Position numbers and translations under genes: made by a program. Below, one piece after another: positions 1 through 5,083 of a DNA stretch of 6,330 nt; the first letter of the stretch is position 1, and every line of letters starts with the position of its first letter. The stretch is from CALHKP01 sp963558075 (GTDB lineage Bacteria > Bacillota > Clostridia > Peptostreptococcales > Anaerovoracaceae): assembly GCA_963558075.1 (NCBI GenBank), contig CAUWFN010000064.1:1-6330 (forward strand). The letters are read 5' to 3'. Under the pieces are notes generated by a model. That model was not told the DNA's origin and ran no database searches. It saw nothing but the letters and a program-made list of their open reading frames with translations.

Positions 1-7
1 GTATATT

Positions 8-184
8 ATGTTGATTAGAATTCCTAAAAATTTAATTGATAAAGTAGAGTTTTGTTCTATTGAAGATAGAGTTGCAAGAATTATACCTGGTGTTACATTG
101 AGCAAGACAGAAATGGAAGAATTTGAGGAATTCAAGGATTATCTTTTATCGTCTCGTAGAGACTGCTTTGATTGGAAAAAATAA
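8..184 (+). CDS. Small hypothetical protein (58 aa), possibly 5'-partial
   Basis: An open frame from ATG at 8 to TAA at 182-184 gives a 58-residue acidic protein. It starts MLIRIPKNLIDKVEF, has a Glu/Lys-rich middle (KTEMEEFEEFKDYL) and ends DCFDWKK. I see no signal peptide, membrane segment or known motif, and I do not recognise the family. The frame is open to the window edge upstream of the ATG, so it could be the tail of a longer gene, and any ribosome binding site lies outside the window. It is followed after 116 bp by another small gene on the same strand. The coding call rests on frame length and plausible composition only. Confidence 0.4.
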   Translation: MLIRIPKNLIDKVEFCSIEDRVARIIPGVTLSKTEMEEFEEFKDYLLSSRRDCFDWKK

Positions 185-300
185 GTTATTTATCAATTGC
201 AAAATAAAATCAAATTACATTTTAGGTCATTTGGATGAAAATATTGTGTTCGAAAGTTATGTGAGACTGATAAGAATCTCAAAAAAAGGAGTGTTTAAAT
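185..300. other. Intergenic gap with a ribosome binding site, otherwise unassigned
   Basis: This AT-rich gap between the two small genes contains a good Shine-Dalgarno (AAGGAG at 286-291) for the gene starting at 301. I see no convincing promoter, hairpin terminator or RNA gene in it. An overlapping 68-codon frame (123-329) spans the gap but has no ribosome binding site and runs into both neighbours, so I treat it as chance. Confidence 0.4.
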
Positions 301-486
301 ATGTTGAAAGGCAAAATTACCGATTATAATAAAATTCTCAAGGAAATATTGGGTACTGATGATTTCATAGATGATAGTCGAATGCCTTCTCCAGAAGAAG
401 TGGCAGAATTTCCCGATACATCTAATCTTGATAAAGAATGCGGTAAAAAAATAGACTGTATGCTTAAAGAACTTGGACTATATTGA
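301..486 (+). CDS. Small acidic hypothetical protein (61 aa)
   Basis: The ATG at 301 is preceded by AAGGAG at 286-291 with 9-nt spacing, the best support that this is a real gene. The 61-residue product is acidic in its middle (GTDDFIDDSRMPSPEEVAEF). It has two Cys (in DKECGKKIDC) and a short amphipathic C-terminus (MLKELGLY). There is no signal peptide or membrane segment. I do not recognise the family, and no function can be assigned. It is the last plus-strand gene before the IS insertion. A T-rich run follows at about 507-514, but without a clear stem I do not call a terminator. With the gene at 8-184 it may form a two-gene unit. Confidence 0.6.
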   Translation: MLKGKITDYNKILKEILGTDDFIDDSRMPSPEEVAEFPDTSNLDKECGKKIDCMLKELGLY

Positions 487-535
487 TTAAGCTATCTCTC
501 ATGGTGTCTTTTTTTGTTATTTATATTGATCATCT

Positions 536-540
536 GTTTT
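536..540. repeat. Target-site duplication, left copy (GTTTT)
   Basis: GTTTT directly precedes the left terminal TGTAAATG and is repeated at 3880-3884 directly after the right terminal CATTTACA. IS21-family transposition commonly leaves short duplications of about 4-8 bp, so a 5-bp match fits. The motif is short and AT-rich, so by itself it could be chance. It is convincing because it abuts matching inverted repeats on both sides. Confidence 0.7.
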
Positions 541-590
541 TGTAAATGTCAAGATCAAAATTCTCACTTTTTATCAAATAAATATGTACA
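541..590 (+). repeat. Left terminal and subterminal inverted repeat of the IS21 element
   Basis: The terminal TGTAAATG (541-548) matches the inverted right tip. The inner AAATAAATATGTACA (576-590) is the exact reverse complement of 3854-3868. The two parts are 27 bp apart here but only 3 bp apart at the right end. IS21 ends usually carry several subterminal repeats that are the presumed IstA binding sites. The istB stop codon (594) lies 4 bp inside this repeat. Confidence 0.75.
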
Positions 591-593
591 GTT

Positions 594-1000
594 TTATGAT
601 GTGCTATCATCATCTGCTGTGTACAATGATTGTAATTGATATGACTTTCCATTAATTTTTACTACAGTTGCATGATGAAGAAGTCTATCAAGTATTGCGC
701 CTGCAATCATTGTGTCACCAAAAATTTCATCCTGCGGTGATAAATTTATGTTGGTCGTTATGATTGTGCTGTTCCGCTCATATCTCCTGTCAATCAACTG
801 GAAAATAGCTCTGACTCTTCTTTGGATATTGGTAGATATCAAAATTTATCGATAATTAAAAGCTTGTAACCACTGAATATTTTAAGTCTTTCCTGAAGTC
901 GACCTTCAAGTTGAACTTTTCTCAATATGGTCATCAAATCAGATTACTTTATGAAATAAGTTGATTGCTGGTTCTGAGCAGCTGTAACTCCGATAGCTAT
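594..1000 (-). pseudogene. istB: istB remnant: IS21 helper ATPase, 5'-truncated with nonsense and frameshift mutations
   Basis: IstB is the AAA+ ATPase that assists the IS21 transposase IstA in target capture. Read on the minus strand, the remnant begins inside the region after the Walker A P-loop (IAIGV near 1000-985). It continues through LRKVQLEGRLQERLKIFSGY, Walker B (LLIID) and the C-terminal signatures RRYERNSTIITTN, IFGD and LDRLLHH, ending at TAA 594-596. About 135 codons of a usual ~250 remain. Three lesions are visible: an in-frame TAA after YFIK, a TGA at 839-841 where LLIIDEIGY-type proteins have Gly (here LLIIDKF-stop, so the Walker B Glu is also Lys), and a likely 1-nt loss in a T run at about 805-808 just before FQLID. 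The 594-842 open frame with a TTG start is only the part after the frameshift. The 5' end is cut where phage sequence begins. Confidence 0.88.
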
Positions 1001-1001
1001 A

Positions 1002-2660
1002 GTGAATGCATCGTTTCATAATGCGAACTTCTCACAGCGAATATGGACTAACGAAGCAGTAATGAAGACAGAGCTTGATAAACTACTTAAGCAAGGACTA
1101 ATTCAGGGTAAAGGTACAAGAGAGCTTGCAAGAAGCCTTAGAACCTTATGTGGTGTATCTCAGAGAAACGCAGAGCGGTTGATGATAACAGAACTTGCAA
1201 GAGTACAAATTGAAGCTCAAAAGCTATCGTATGAAGAAAACGACTTTGATGAATATGAGTATATAGCAGAGCCAACAGCATGCCCTATATGTAAAGCAAT
1301 GGACGGCAAACATTTCAAAGTGGCCAAAATGCTACCGGGAGAAAACGCAGCACCGATGCATCCACATTGCCGATGCAGTACAGCACCATACTCTGACAGA
1401 AAAGAGTTTGACGAGTGGCTGAACAGACTTGGAGAATCACCTAAAACAACGAAGAGCGAAGAACTTACTAATCGAAGAAAGGAAAGACTTGCAGCGAGAA
1501 CATCAAAGGATGCAGAGCTTACTAACAGAAGAAAAGAGCGACTTGCAGCACGCAAGGCTCAGAAACAGAACAGCATTCCTGATTTGTCGAAGATGGAACG
1601 CTCGGAGATTGTAAGATGGGCCGAGAAAAATTTAAGTACCAAAATTGAAGGCATTAAAGGTGCTAATAAAGAATTCGTAAGAGAAACAGTAAAGGTTTTG
1701 GCAGAATTCGAAAAACGAATGGGTGGCACTATTGACGGGCTGTCAGTGAAATTCGGTGGCTTGTCGAGTAATGTATACGCTAAATATGACGATGCGACTA
1801 AAACTTTACTACTGAAGAAAACTGGTAGCTTGAAAGCATTTGAGGATAGGCAGAAAGCCGAAAATGTGAGATATAGATTCAAGTGGAAGAAAGATAAAGA
1901 TTACTACTCAACAGATACGTACAGTGGGACGATATGGCACGAGCTCGGGCATGCAATAGATATCGAGACTGGACAGAGACTATCCGGAAAACTGGGTGGT
2001 AAACTGTACGAAGATGCCGTTAAAGTCTCAGCTTATTCGGGAATTCAGCAAGGTGTTAGAGTAACTAAAGCCTCCGAAGCGTGGGCTGAAAATTTTGCGG
2101 CGTATATGGAAAAAAATACAAACGCATCAAAAGTGCCAAATGAAATCAAGGAAATGATTGAAAACTATTTCAAGCAGTCACTTGAAAATAAGGGTAAAAG
2201 TGGTAGAATGGAAATGTATAGAAAGGGAAGTACTCACAGAAAGACTTCTTTGGACGGCCATAAAATTATCGATAAAGCGACCTACCACAAAATTACCAAA
2301 CCTGCCATAAAAAAGGGTGCCGATATACGGATTGCAGACAAGGAGTGGACAAGACACTTAGAGGAGCAAAATGCTACGGCGGTTACTATAGGAGACATTA
2401 TCATTTTTAGAGAAGATGCGACTGTTTCAGATGTCTTAGAAGAAACGTATCACTTCATGCAAAACAAGATTGGTTTGCATGCAGAATGCCCAGAAAGGGA
2501 GCGGGTTCTTTTGAATGAAATTGACGCAAAAAAATATGTGCTGTCTATGAGCGAAAAATATCACGTGCCAGCAGAAGAAATAGCACTGACTAAAAAGCAA
2601 TTGGAATCATATCAACGAGAAATGGATGAATTGATTAAAAGAGGTGAGTGGCGTGCTTAA
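1002..2660 (+). CDS. MuF-type phage minor head protein, 5'-truncated, with lethal-factor-like metallopeptidase region and C-terminal ExxH domain
   Basis: This is the remnant of a phage head-morphogenesis protein (SPP1 gp7/Mu gpF family), which sits at the portal and may enter the host with phage DNA. The 552-residue frame begins at a GTG on the IS junction with no ribosome binding site, so the native start and probably over 100 residues are lost. Residues ~9-130 are the MuF domain: FSQRIW, RLMITELARV, CPICKAMDGKHF (C94, C97) and APMHPHCRC (H120, H122, C123, C125). Residues 153-188 are two 18-residue basic repeats. Residues ~200-395 hold a zincin motif HELGH (313-317), a candidate catalytic Tyr345 and SEAWAENFAAYM, whose Glu359 would be the third zinc ligand. 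This order matches the anthrax lethal factor catalytic domain. Residues ~405-552 form a second domain seen in MuF C-termini, with VLEETYHF (E481, H484) and LLNEIDAKKYVLS. The distal frame is undamaged. Expression is doubtful; the MuF assignment is strong and the protease activity inferred. Confidence 0.85.
   Translation: MNASFHNANFSQRIWTNEAVMKTELDKLLKQGLIQGKGTRELARSLRTLCGVSQRNAERLMITELARVQIEAQKLSYEENDFDEYEYIAEPTACPICKAMDGKHFKVAKMLPGENAAPMHPHCRCSTAPYSDRKEFDEWLNRLGESPKTTKSEELTNRRKERLAARTSKDAELTNRRKERLAARKAQKQNSIPDLSKMERSEIVRWAEKNLSTKIEGIKGANKEFVRETVKVLAEFEKRMGGTIDGLSVKFGGLSSNVYAKYDDATKTLLLKKTGSLKAFEDRQKAENVRYRFKWKKDKDYYSTDTYSGTIWHELGHAIDIETGQRLSGKLGGKLYEDAVKVSAYSGIQQGVRVTKASEAWAENFAAYMEKNTNASKVPNEIKEMIENYFKQSLENKGKSGRMEMYRKGSTHRKTSLDGHKIIDKATYHKITKPAIKKGADIRIADKEWTRHLEEQNATAVTIGDIIIFREDATVSDVLEETYHFMQNKIGLHAECPERERVLLNEIDAKKYVLSMSEKYHVPAEEIALTKKQLESYQREMDELIKRGEWRA
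1458..1565 (+). repeat. Two tandem 54-bp units encoding an 18-residue basic repeat
   Basis: Codons 153-170 and 171-188 of the MuF protein repeat ELTNRRKERLAAR. The protein copies are nearly identical over 13 residues, but the DNA differs at many third positions (cgaagaaaggaaaga versus agaagaaaagagcga). The duplication is therefore old and was kept at protein level. The segment is a charged, probably helical linker between the MuF domain and the metallopeptidase-like region. Confidence 0.85.
2640..2646 (+). promoter_or_regulatory. Ribosome binding site AGAGGTG fixing the 2653 start
   Basis: AGAGGTG inside the last codons of the MuF gene sits 6 nt before GTG 2653. It selects that codon over the in-frame GTG at 2644, which is part of the site itself. 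Confidence 0.6.
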
Positions 2661-2850
2661 AATAAAAGGACAATTAGAGGTAGGAAAATACACCGTTCTA
2701 TGTTTGGATGGGGATTTACCACCACACAGAAAAGGGTTTGCCAAAATTGGAGACAAGAGATATAGAACGGAGATTGTCTATGACCTTCCAAGAAGTATCG
2801 GAATAATAGGCAAGGGTGACTTTGTAGAAAAAGAAATAGAGTTTATTTAA
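2653..2850 (+). CDS. Small phage protein (65 aa) overlapping the MuF gene
   Basis: This short beta-rich protein follows the MuF gene, with its GTG start at 2653 overlapping the MuF stop (2658-2660). The start is chosen because AGAGGTG (2640-2646) lies 6 nt upstream; an in-frame GTG at 2644 lies within that site and would have none. The product runs MLKIKGQLEVGKYTVLCL, then IGDKRYRTEIVYDLP, and ends IGKGDFVEKEIEFI. The YDLP...IGI..GDFVxKxxEF pattern resembles small unnamed proteins downstream of minor head genes in Clostridia phages, which I recall only as hypothetical. No catalytic motif, signal peptide or membrane segment is visible. Because MuF polymorphic toxins can have an immunity gene just downstream, an immunity role is possible but untested. 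A structural or accessory head role is equally likely. Confidence 0.7.
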   Translation: MLKIKGQLEVGKYTVLCLDGDLPPHRKGFAKIGDKRYRTEIVYDLPRSIGIIGKGDFVEKEIEFI

Positions 2851-2886
2851 TACCGCTAGCTGCAAAGGCGAGTGGTATTTTTATTA
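2849..2886 (+). terminator. Hairpin and T-run between phage genes, terminator-like
   Basis: ATACCGCT (2850-2857) pairs with AGTGGTAT (2871-2878) with one G-T wobble and a 13-nt loop. TTTTT directly follows. It lies just after the 65-residue protein's stop and before the next gene's ribosome binding site. It looks like a weak intrinsic terminator or attenuator that would reduce downstream expression, which is unusual inside a phage head operon. Confidence 0.5.
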
Positions 2887-2913
2887 CTCTTTTTAGAAAA
2901 CAGAGGTGTCAAA

Positions 2914-3177
2914 ATGATTGCATCAACTGAAAAAATTATAGAGAGTATAAAGCTAACAGGTGAGCAGCTTATAAAAGATGCTGAGATGATAGCCGGTGAT
3001 TTTTACGCTCATCAGAGTCTTAATATAAATATCGATATAGACCTCGAAAATGATGCATTTCCAACAGTTCGTATAAATTCAGAATATATACCAGAAGCAT
3101 ATATAGAAAAGGCATCAGGAATCATAAGAGACAATAGTTGCACTAGCGAACATGTTAAAGTTATGAGGGACAAATGA
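2914..3177 (+). CDS. Hypothetical phage protein (87 aa)
   Basis: The ATG at 2914 is chosen because AGAGGTG (2902-2908) lies 5 nt upstream. A longer frame starting at 2872 would begin inside the preceding hairpin with a hydrophobic MVFLLLFL stretch and no ribosome binding site. The 87-residue product starts MIASTEKIIESIKLTGEQL, a probable helix, followed by an acidic beta-like part (NINIDIDLENDAFPTVRI) and a hydrophilic C-terminus. I see no known motif and do not recognise the family. Its TGA overlaps the next gene's ATG (ATGA at 3174-3177), which implies translational coupling to the Prp-like protease. That position between minor head protein and protease suggests an accessory head gene. Confidence 0.7.
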   Translation: MIASTEKIIESIKLTGEQLIKDAEMIAGDFYAHQSLNINIDIDLENDAFPTVRINSEYIPEAYIEKASGIIRDNSCTSEHVKVMRDK

Positions 3178-3491
3178 TTACAGTAACATACGAAAATCAC
3201 ACTATCAAAGCGTTAGGTCATGCAAATTATGCAGAGGTCGGCAAAGATATAGTGTGTGCCGGAGTATCGATTTTGACATATACTCTAATTGCTTCACTTG
3301 CGGAGCTGACAGAGGATGAGATAGAAGTCGAAATGAACTCCGGGAAAAATATAATTAAGTTTAAAGAGAATCCGTCGAAGAGTGCACAGCTTCTGATTGA
3401 TTCTTTTTTTATTGGGATTCAAGCACTTGCTGCAGAATACCCTGATTATGTGAATTGTCCAAGCATTGAAGACTCTAAAAGCAATGGATAA
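3174..3491 (+). CDS. Prp-type cysteine protease, phage version (105 aa)
   Basis: This belongs to the Prp (YsxB) family of small cysteine proteases. Chromosomal Prp removes the N-terminal extension of ribosomal protein L27, and phage homologues occur in head gene clusters, where cleavage of scaffold or capsid precursors is the expected role. The signature GHANYAEVGKDIVCAGVS carries the predicted dyad His16 and Cys28, with the same 12-residue spacing as known members. The length of 105 residues is normal for the family and the frame is intact. It overlaps the previous gene by 4 bp, has GAGGG at about 3165-3169, and is followed after 38 bp by the start of a probable scaffold or capsid gene, which fits a substrate next to its protease. 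It is not the housekeeping copy, because no rplU or rpmA flanks it. Confidence 0.9.
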   Translation: MITVTYENHTIKALGHANYAEVGKDIVCAGVSILTYTLIASLAELTEDEIEVEMNSGKNIIKFKENPSKSAQLLIDSFFIGIQALAAEYPDYVNCPSIEDSKSNG

Positions 3492-3529
3492 GAAATAAGC
3501 TAAAGTTTTAAAAATATGGAGGTAACATA

Positions 3530-3592
3530 ATGATAAAGAGAAAGATTTTAGGCATTAATGTTGTAGAACATTGTTTACAGTACCATATCTGA
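3530..3592 (+). pseudogene. 5' stub of a phage scaffold or major head protein gene, cut by IS sequence
   Basis: A strong GGAGGT (3518-3523) lies 6 nt before ATG 3530. The first codons read MIKRKILGIN, the basic start followed by a Leu/Ile-Asn element typical of Clostridia and Lactobacillales scaffold and capsid proteins (often M-KR-LLxLNLQFFA-like). After about 11 codons the sequence becomes the antisense of istA, and the frame ends at TGA 3590-3592 after 20 residues. The protein is therefore lost. Scaffold or capsid is inferred from the motif and from its place after the protease gene. Confidence 0.6.
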
Positions 3593-3788
3593 GTTTCTGC
3601 TTGATGAGATCATAATGTTTATCAAGTTTGCTCGGTTTATTTCTGTGAGTAGCTTTGCCTTCGTATCCGTCATAATACTTTTTAACAGTCCTGCGATCCA
3701 GATCATAAAACCTTGCGAGTTCTGAAAAGTTTGGTTTTATATCACTCAATTTGAGAATTTTGAGCTGAGTTTTTAATGCTTCATTCAT
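3562..3788 (-). pseudogene. istA: istA remnant: N-terminal ~75 residues of IS21 transposase
   Basis: IstA is the DDE transposase of IS21. On the minus strand ATG at 3788-3786 is preceded by GGAGGT (3796-3801) with 7-nt spacing, so this is the native start. A longer frame from 3836 lacks such a site. The product begins MNEALKTQLKILKLSDIKPN and continues with a helix-turn-helix, NFSELARFYDLDRRTVKKYY, the DNA-binding segment that recognises the IS ends. The sequence diverges after LIKQKLRYGTVNNVLQ, near 3565-3555, where phage sequence begins. All of the DDE catalytic core is missing out of a usual 400-500 residues. The surviving segment has no stop codons. If expressed it could bind the ends without transposing. 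Confidence 0.85.
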
Positions 3789-3829
3789 GGATAACACCTC
3801 CATGAACACATTAGCATAAAGACCTGGAT

Positions 3830-3879
3830 TGTACATTTTTATTTTCCATTAAATGTACATATTTATTTTATCATTTACA
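3830..3879 (-). repeat. Right terminal and subterminal repeats of the IS21 element
   Basis: TGTACATTTTTATTTT (3830-3845) and TGTACATATTTATTTT (3854-3869) are direct repeats 24 bp apart that differ at one position. The second contains the exact inverse (3854-3868) of the left-end repeat at 576-590. The tip CATTTACA (3872-3879) is the inverse of the left tip. Such multiple subterminal copies are typical of IS21-family ends. Confidence 0.75.
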
Positions 3880-3884
3880 GTTTT
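3880..3884. repeat. Target-site duplication, right copy (GTTTT)
   Basis: GTTTT directly follows the right terminal CATTTACA and matches 536-540. Joining the flanks reconstructs a simple pre-insertion site, CATCT-GTTTT-TCACGC, between the small plus-strand gene and the alr terminator. Confidence 0.7.
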
Positions 3885-3895
3885 TCACGCATTAT

Positions 3896-3920
3896 AAAAC
3901 CGCGGTACACCCGAGGTTTT
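3896..3920 (-). terminator. Intrinsic terminator of alr
   Basis: AAAACC (3896-3901) pairs with GGTTTT (3915-3920), continued after one mismatch by CGG (3903-3905) with CCG (3911-3913) and a 5-nt loop. Read on the minus strand it lies 15 bp after the alr stop and ends in GGTTTTAT. The stem is nearly symmetric, so it could also stop plus-strand transcripts. Confidence 0.7.
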
Positions 3921-3934
3921 ACGTTTATTTAATT

Positions 3935-5050
3935 TTATTCTACATATACTCTTGGTGGTCTTGCCGAAAGTCTTGCGATAATGTCATTTTTATTTGTTCC
4001 TGCAAGTTCTGACGCTTCTTGGATATCCATTGCGCCATCTTCGCTGTTACCGTAGATTATCGCTTTTGCTCCTTCTTTGACATTTTCTATATCTGTTACG
4101 TCTGCAATGCACTGATCCATGCAGATAACACCTACGATAGGAGCCTTTTTGCCGTTAATCAGTACGTAACCTTTGTCTCGAAGGTTTCTCGGATATCCAT
4201 CTGCATAACCAAATGGAAGAGTTGCAACGATGCTGTCTTTTTCTGCTTTCCACAGGTAGTCATAGCTTACGCCTTCTCCCTTTTTTATGTGGTGTAGCTG
4301 CGACACTGCAGTTTCGAATGTCAGTGCCTGCTCAACAGGCAGGAATCCTTTGTGAAAGCCTCTCATTCCGTAGATGAGTGCACCTGGTCGAATCATGTTT
4401 AGTCTGTATTTTGGATAGTCAACAAAGGCGATGCTGTCTGCAAGATGTCTATATTTGAAGTTGTATCCTTCTTTTTCAACTGAATCAGCAAAATCCATAA
4501 ATAGATTGAACTGTTTTTCATTTTCTTCATCATTAGCAAGGGCAAGGTGTGTGAAAATTCCTTCCACGTTTAGGTTTGGAAGCTGCATTATTTTGATGAC
4601 TTCCTGTCTAAATTCTTCTGATGGGACTTTTCCTAGTCTATGAAAGCCTGTATCTACTTTTATGTGGACCGTTGCCTTTTTTTTGAGCTTTGATGCTTCA
4701 TTATCTAGAATTTCAGCCTGCTTGAGGTCAAAAATAGTTTGGGCAATGTCTTTTTCTACTGTAATATGAAGCAGTCTATCAGGTGTATGGCCCATTATAA
4801 ACACTGGGAAATCAGGATATTTGTCTTTGATTTCAAGTGCTTCGCTGAGCGTTGCAACTGCAAGATAATCAGCTCCGCTTTCGAGCAGAGCCGGAGCTAC
4901 CTGCACGATACCATGACCATAGCCATTTGCCTTTACTACAGCCATGATTTTGATTTCGTCACCTGCAAGATCTCTGATTAGCTTCATATTGTTTTTTAGA
5001 ACTGAGAGATTTATAACGATTTTTGTGTCGCGTACATCTATTGTATCCAT
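3935..5050 (-). CDS. alr: Alanine racemase
   Basis: This PLP-dependent cytosolic enzyme interconverts L- and D-alanine and supplies D-Ala for peptidoglycan. The 371 residues are full length for the family. The N-terminal TIM barrel has the PLP lysine in AVVKANGYGHG (Lys40). KVDTGFHRLG supplies Arg138, RPGALIYG is the conserved mid-barrel segment, GVSYDYLW contains the second catalytic Tyr263, and LPFGYADGYPR and VGVICMDQ (Cys310-Gln313) lie in the C-terminal beta domain. The protein ends SARPPRVYVE. Family members usually have Met-Gly or similar before the Arg of VDTGxxRLG and Gly after the catalytic Tyr; here they are Phe-His and Asp. ATG 5050 is preceded by AGGAGGAA (5058-5065, 7-nt spacing) and a promoter. 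The gene is monocistronic by its flanking terminators. Confidence 0.97.
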   Translation of the reverse strand: MDTIDVRDTKIVINLSVLKNNMKLIRDLAGDEIKIMAVVKANGYGHGIVQVAPALLESGADYLAVATLSEALEIKDKYPDFPVFIMGHTPDRLLHITVEKDIAQTIFDLKQAEILDNEASKLKKKATVHIKVDTGFHRLGKVPSEEFRQEVIKIMQLPNLNVEGIFTHLALANDEENEKQFNLFMDFADSVEKEGYNFKYRHLADSIAFVDYPKYRLNMIRPGALIYGMRGFHKGFLPVEQALTFETAVSQLHHIKKGEGVSYDYLWKAEKDSIVATLPFGYADGYPRNLRDKGYVLINGKKAPIVGVICMDQCIADVTDIENVKEGAKAIIYGNSEDGAMDIQEASELAGTNKNDIIARLSARPPRVYVE

Positions 5051-5083
5051 AAAAAAATTCCTCCTGCCTTTATTACTTACTTA

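Larger units (their letters stand above)
1001..3564 (+). other. Prophage head-module fragment inside the IS21 element
   Basis: All plus-strand genes between the istB and istA remnants belong to a tailed-phage structural module: minor head protein, two small accessory proteins, Prp-type protease and the start of a scaffold or capsid gene. The first gene lacks its 5' end and the last lacks everything after ~11 codons, so the block was cut out of a larger prophage or captured as a fragment. The junctions are placed by loss of IstB similarity near 1001-1008 and of the IstA frame near 3556-3565, each uncertain by roughly 10 bp. I see no attachment site or integrase. Confidence 0.75.
541..3879 (-). 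mobile_element. IS21-family element with interior replaced by phage DNA
   Basis: The 3339-bp unit starts TGTAAATG (541-548) and ends CATTTACA (3872-3879). It carries a perfect 15-bp subterminal inverted repeat (576-590 and 3854-3868) and is flanked by GTTTT on both sides. On the minus strand the istA N-terminus lies just inside the right end and the istB C-terminus just inside the left end, which is the gene order of a single IS21 element. The central part (istA after ~75 codons and the first part of istB through its P-loop) is missing, and ~2.5 kb of phage head genes in the opposite orientation takes its place. It cannot move by itself, because neither transposition gene is complete, but its ends might still be recognised by an intact relative. 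The exact terminal bases are inferred from the repeats. Confidence 0.8.

Noticed and set aside
594..842. The 82-codon minus-strand frame as a complete small gene
   Set aside because: Its first ~14 codons are a wrong-frame reading before the frameshift; the remainder is only the C-terminus of IstB.
1429..1614. Plus-strand 61-codon frame within the MuF gene
   Set aside because: Shadow frame over the tandem repeat, with no start signal.
1217..1882. Minus-strand open frames (1217-1555, 1559-1882) antisense to the MuF gene
   Set aside because: Ser/Phe-rich shadow translations of a well-supported plus-strand gene, with no ribosome binding sites.
3012..3200. Minus-strand 62-codon frame
   Set aside because: Antisense to the 87-residue phage protein and the Prp start, with no ribosome binding site.
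3174..3491. Housekeeping Prp acting on ribosomal protein L27
   Set aside because: No rplU or rpmA is adjacent, and the gene is coupled to phage genes.
541..3879. Composite transposon made of two complete IS21 copies
   Set aside because: Only one left end and one right end exist, and the phage DNA joins internal positions of istB and istA, not IS tips.
4019..4981. Plus-strand frames antisense to alr
   Set aside because: Alr is a full-length, motif-complete gene; these are shadows with Cys/Phe-rich composition.
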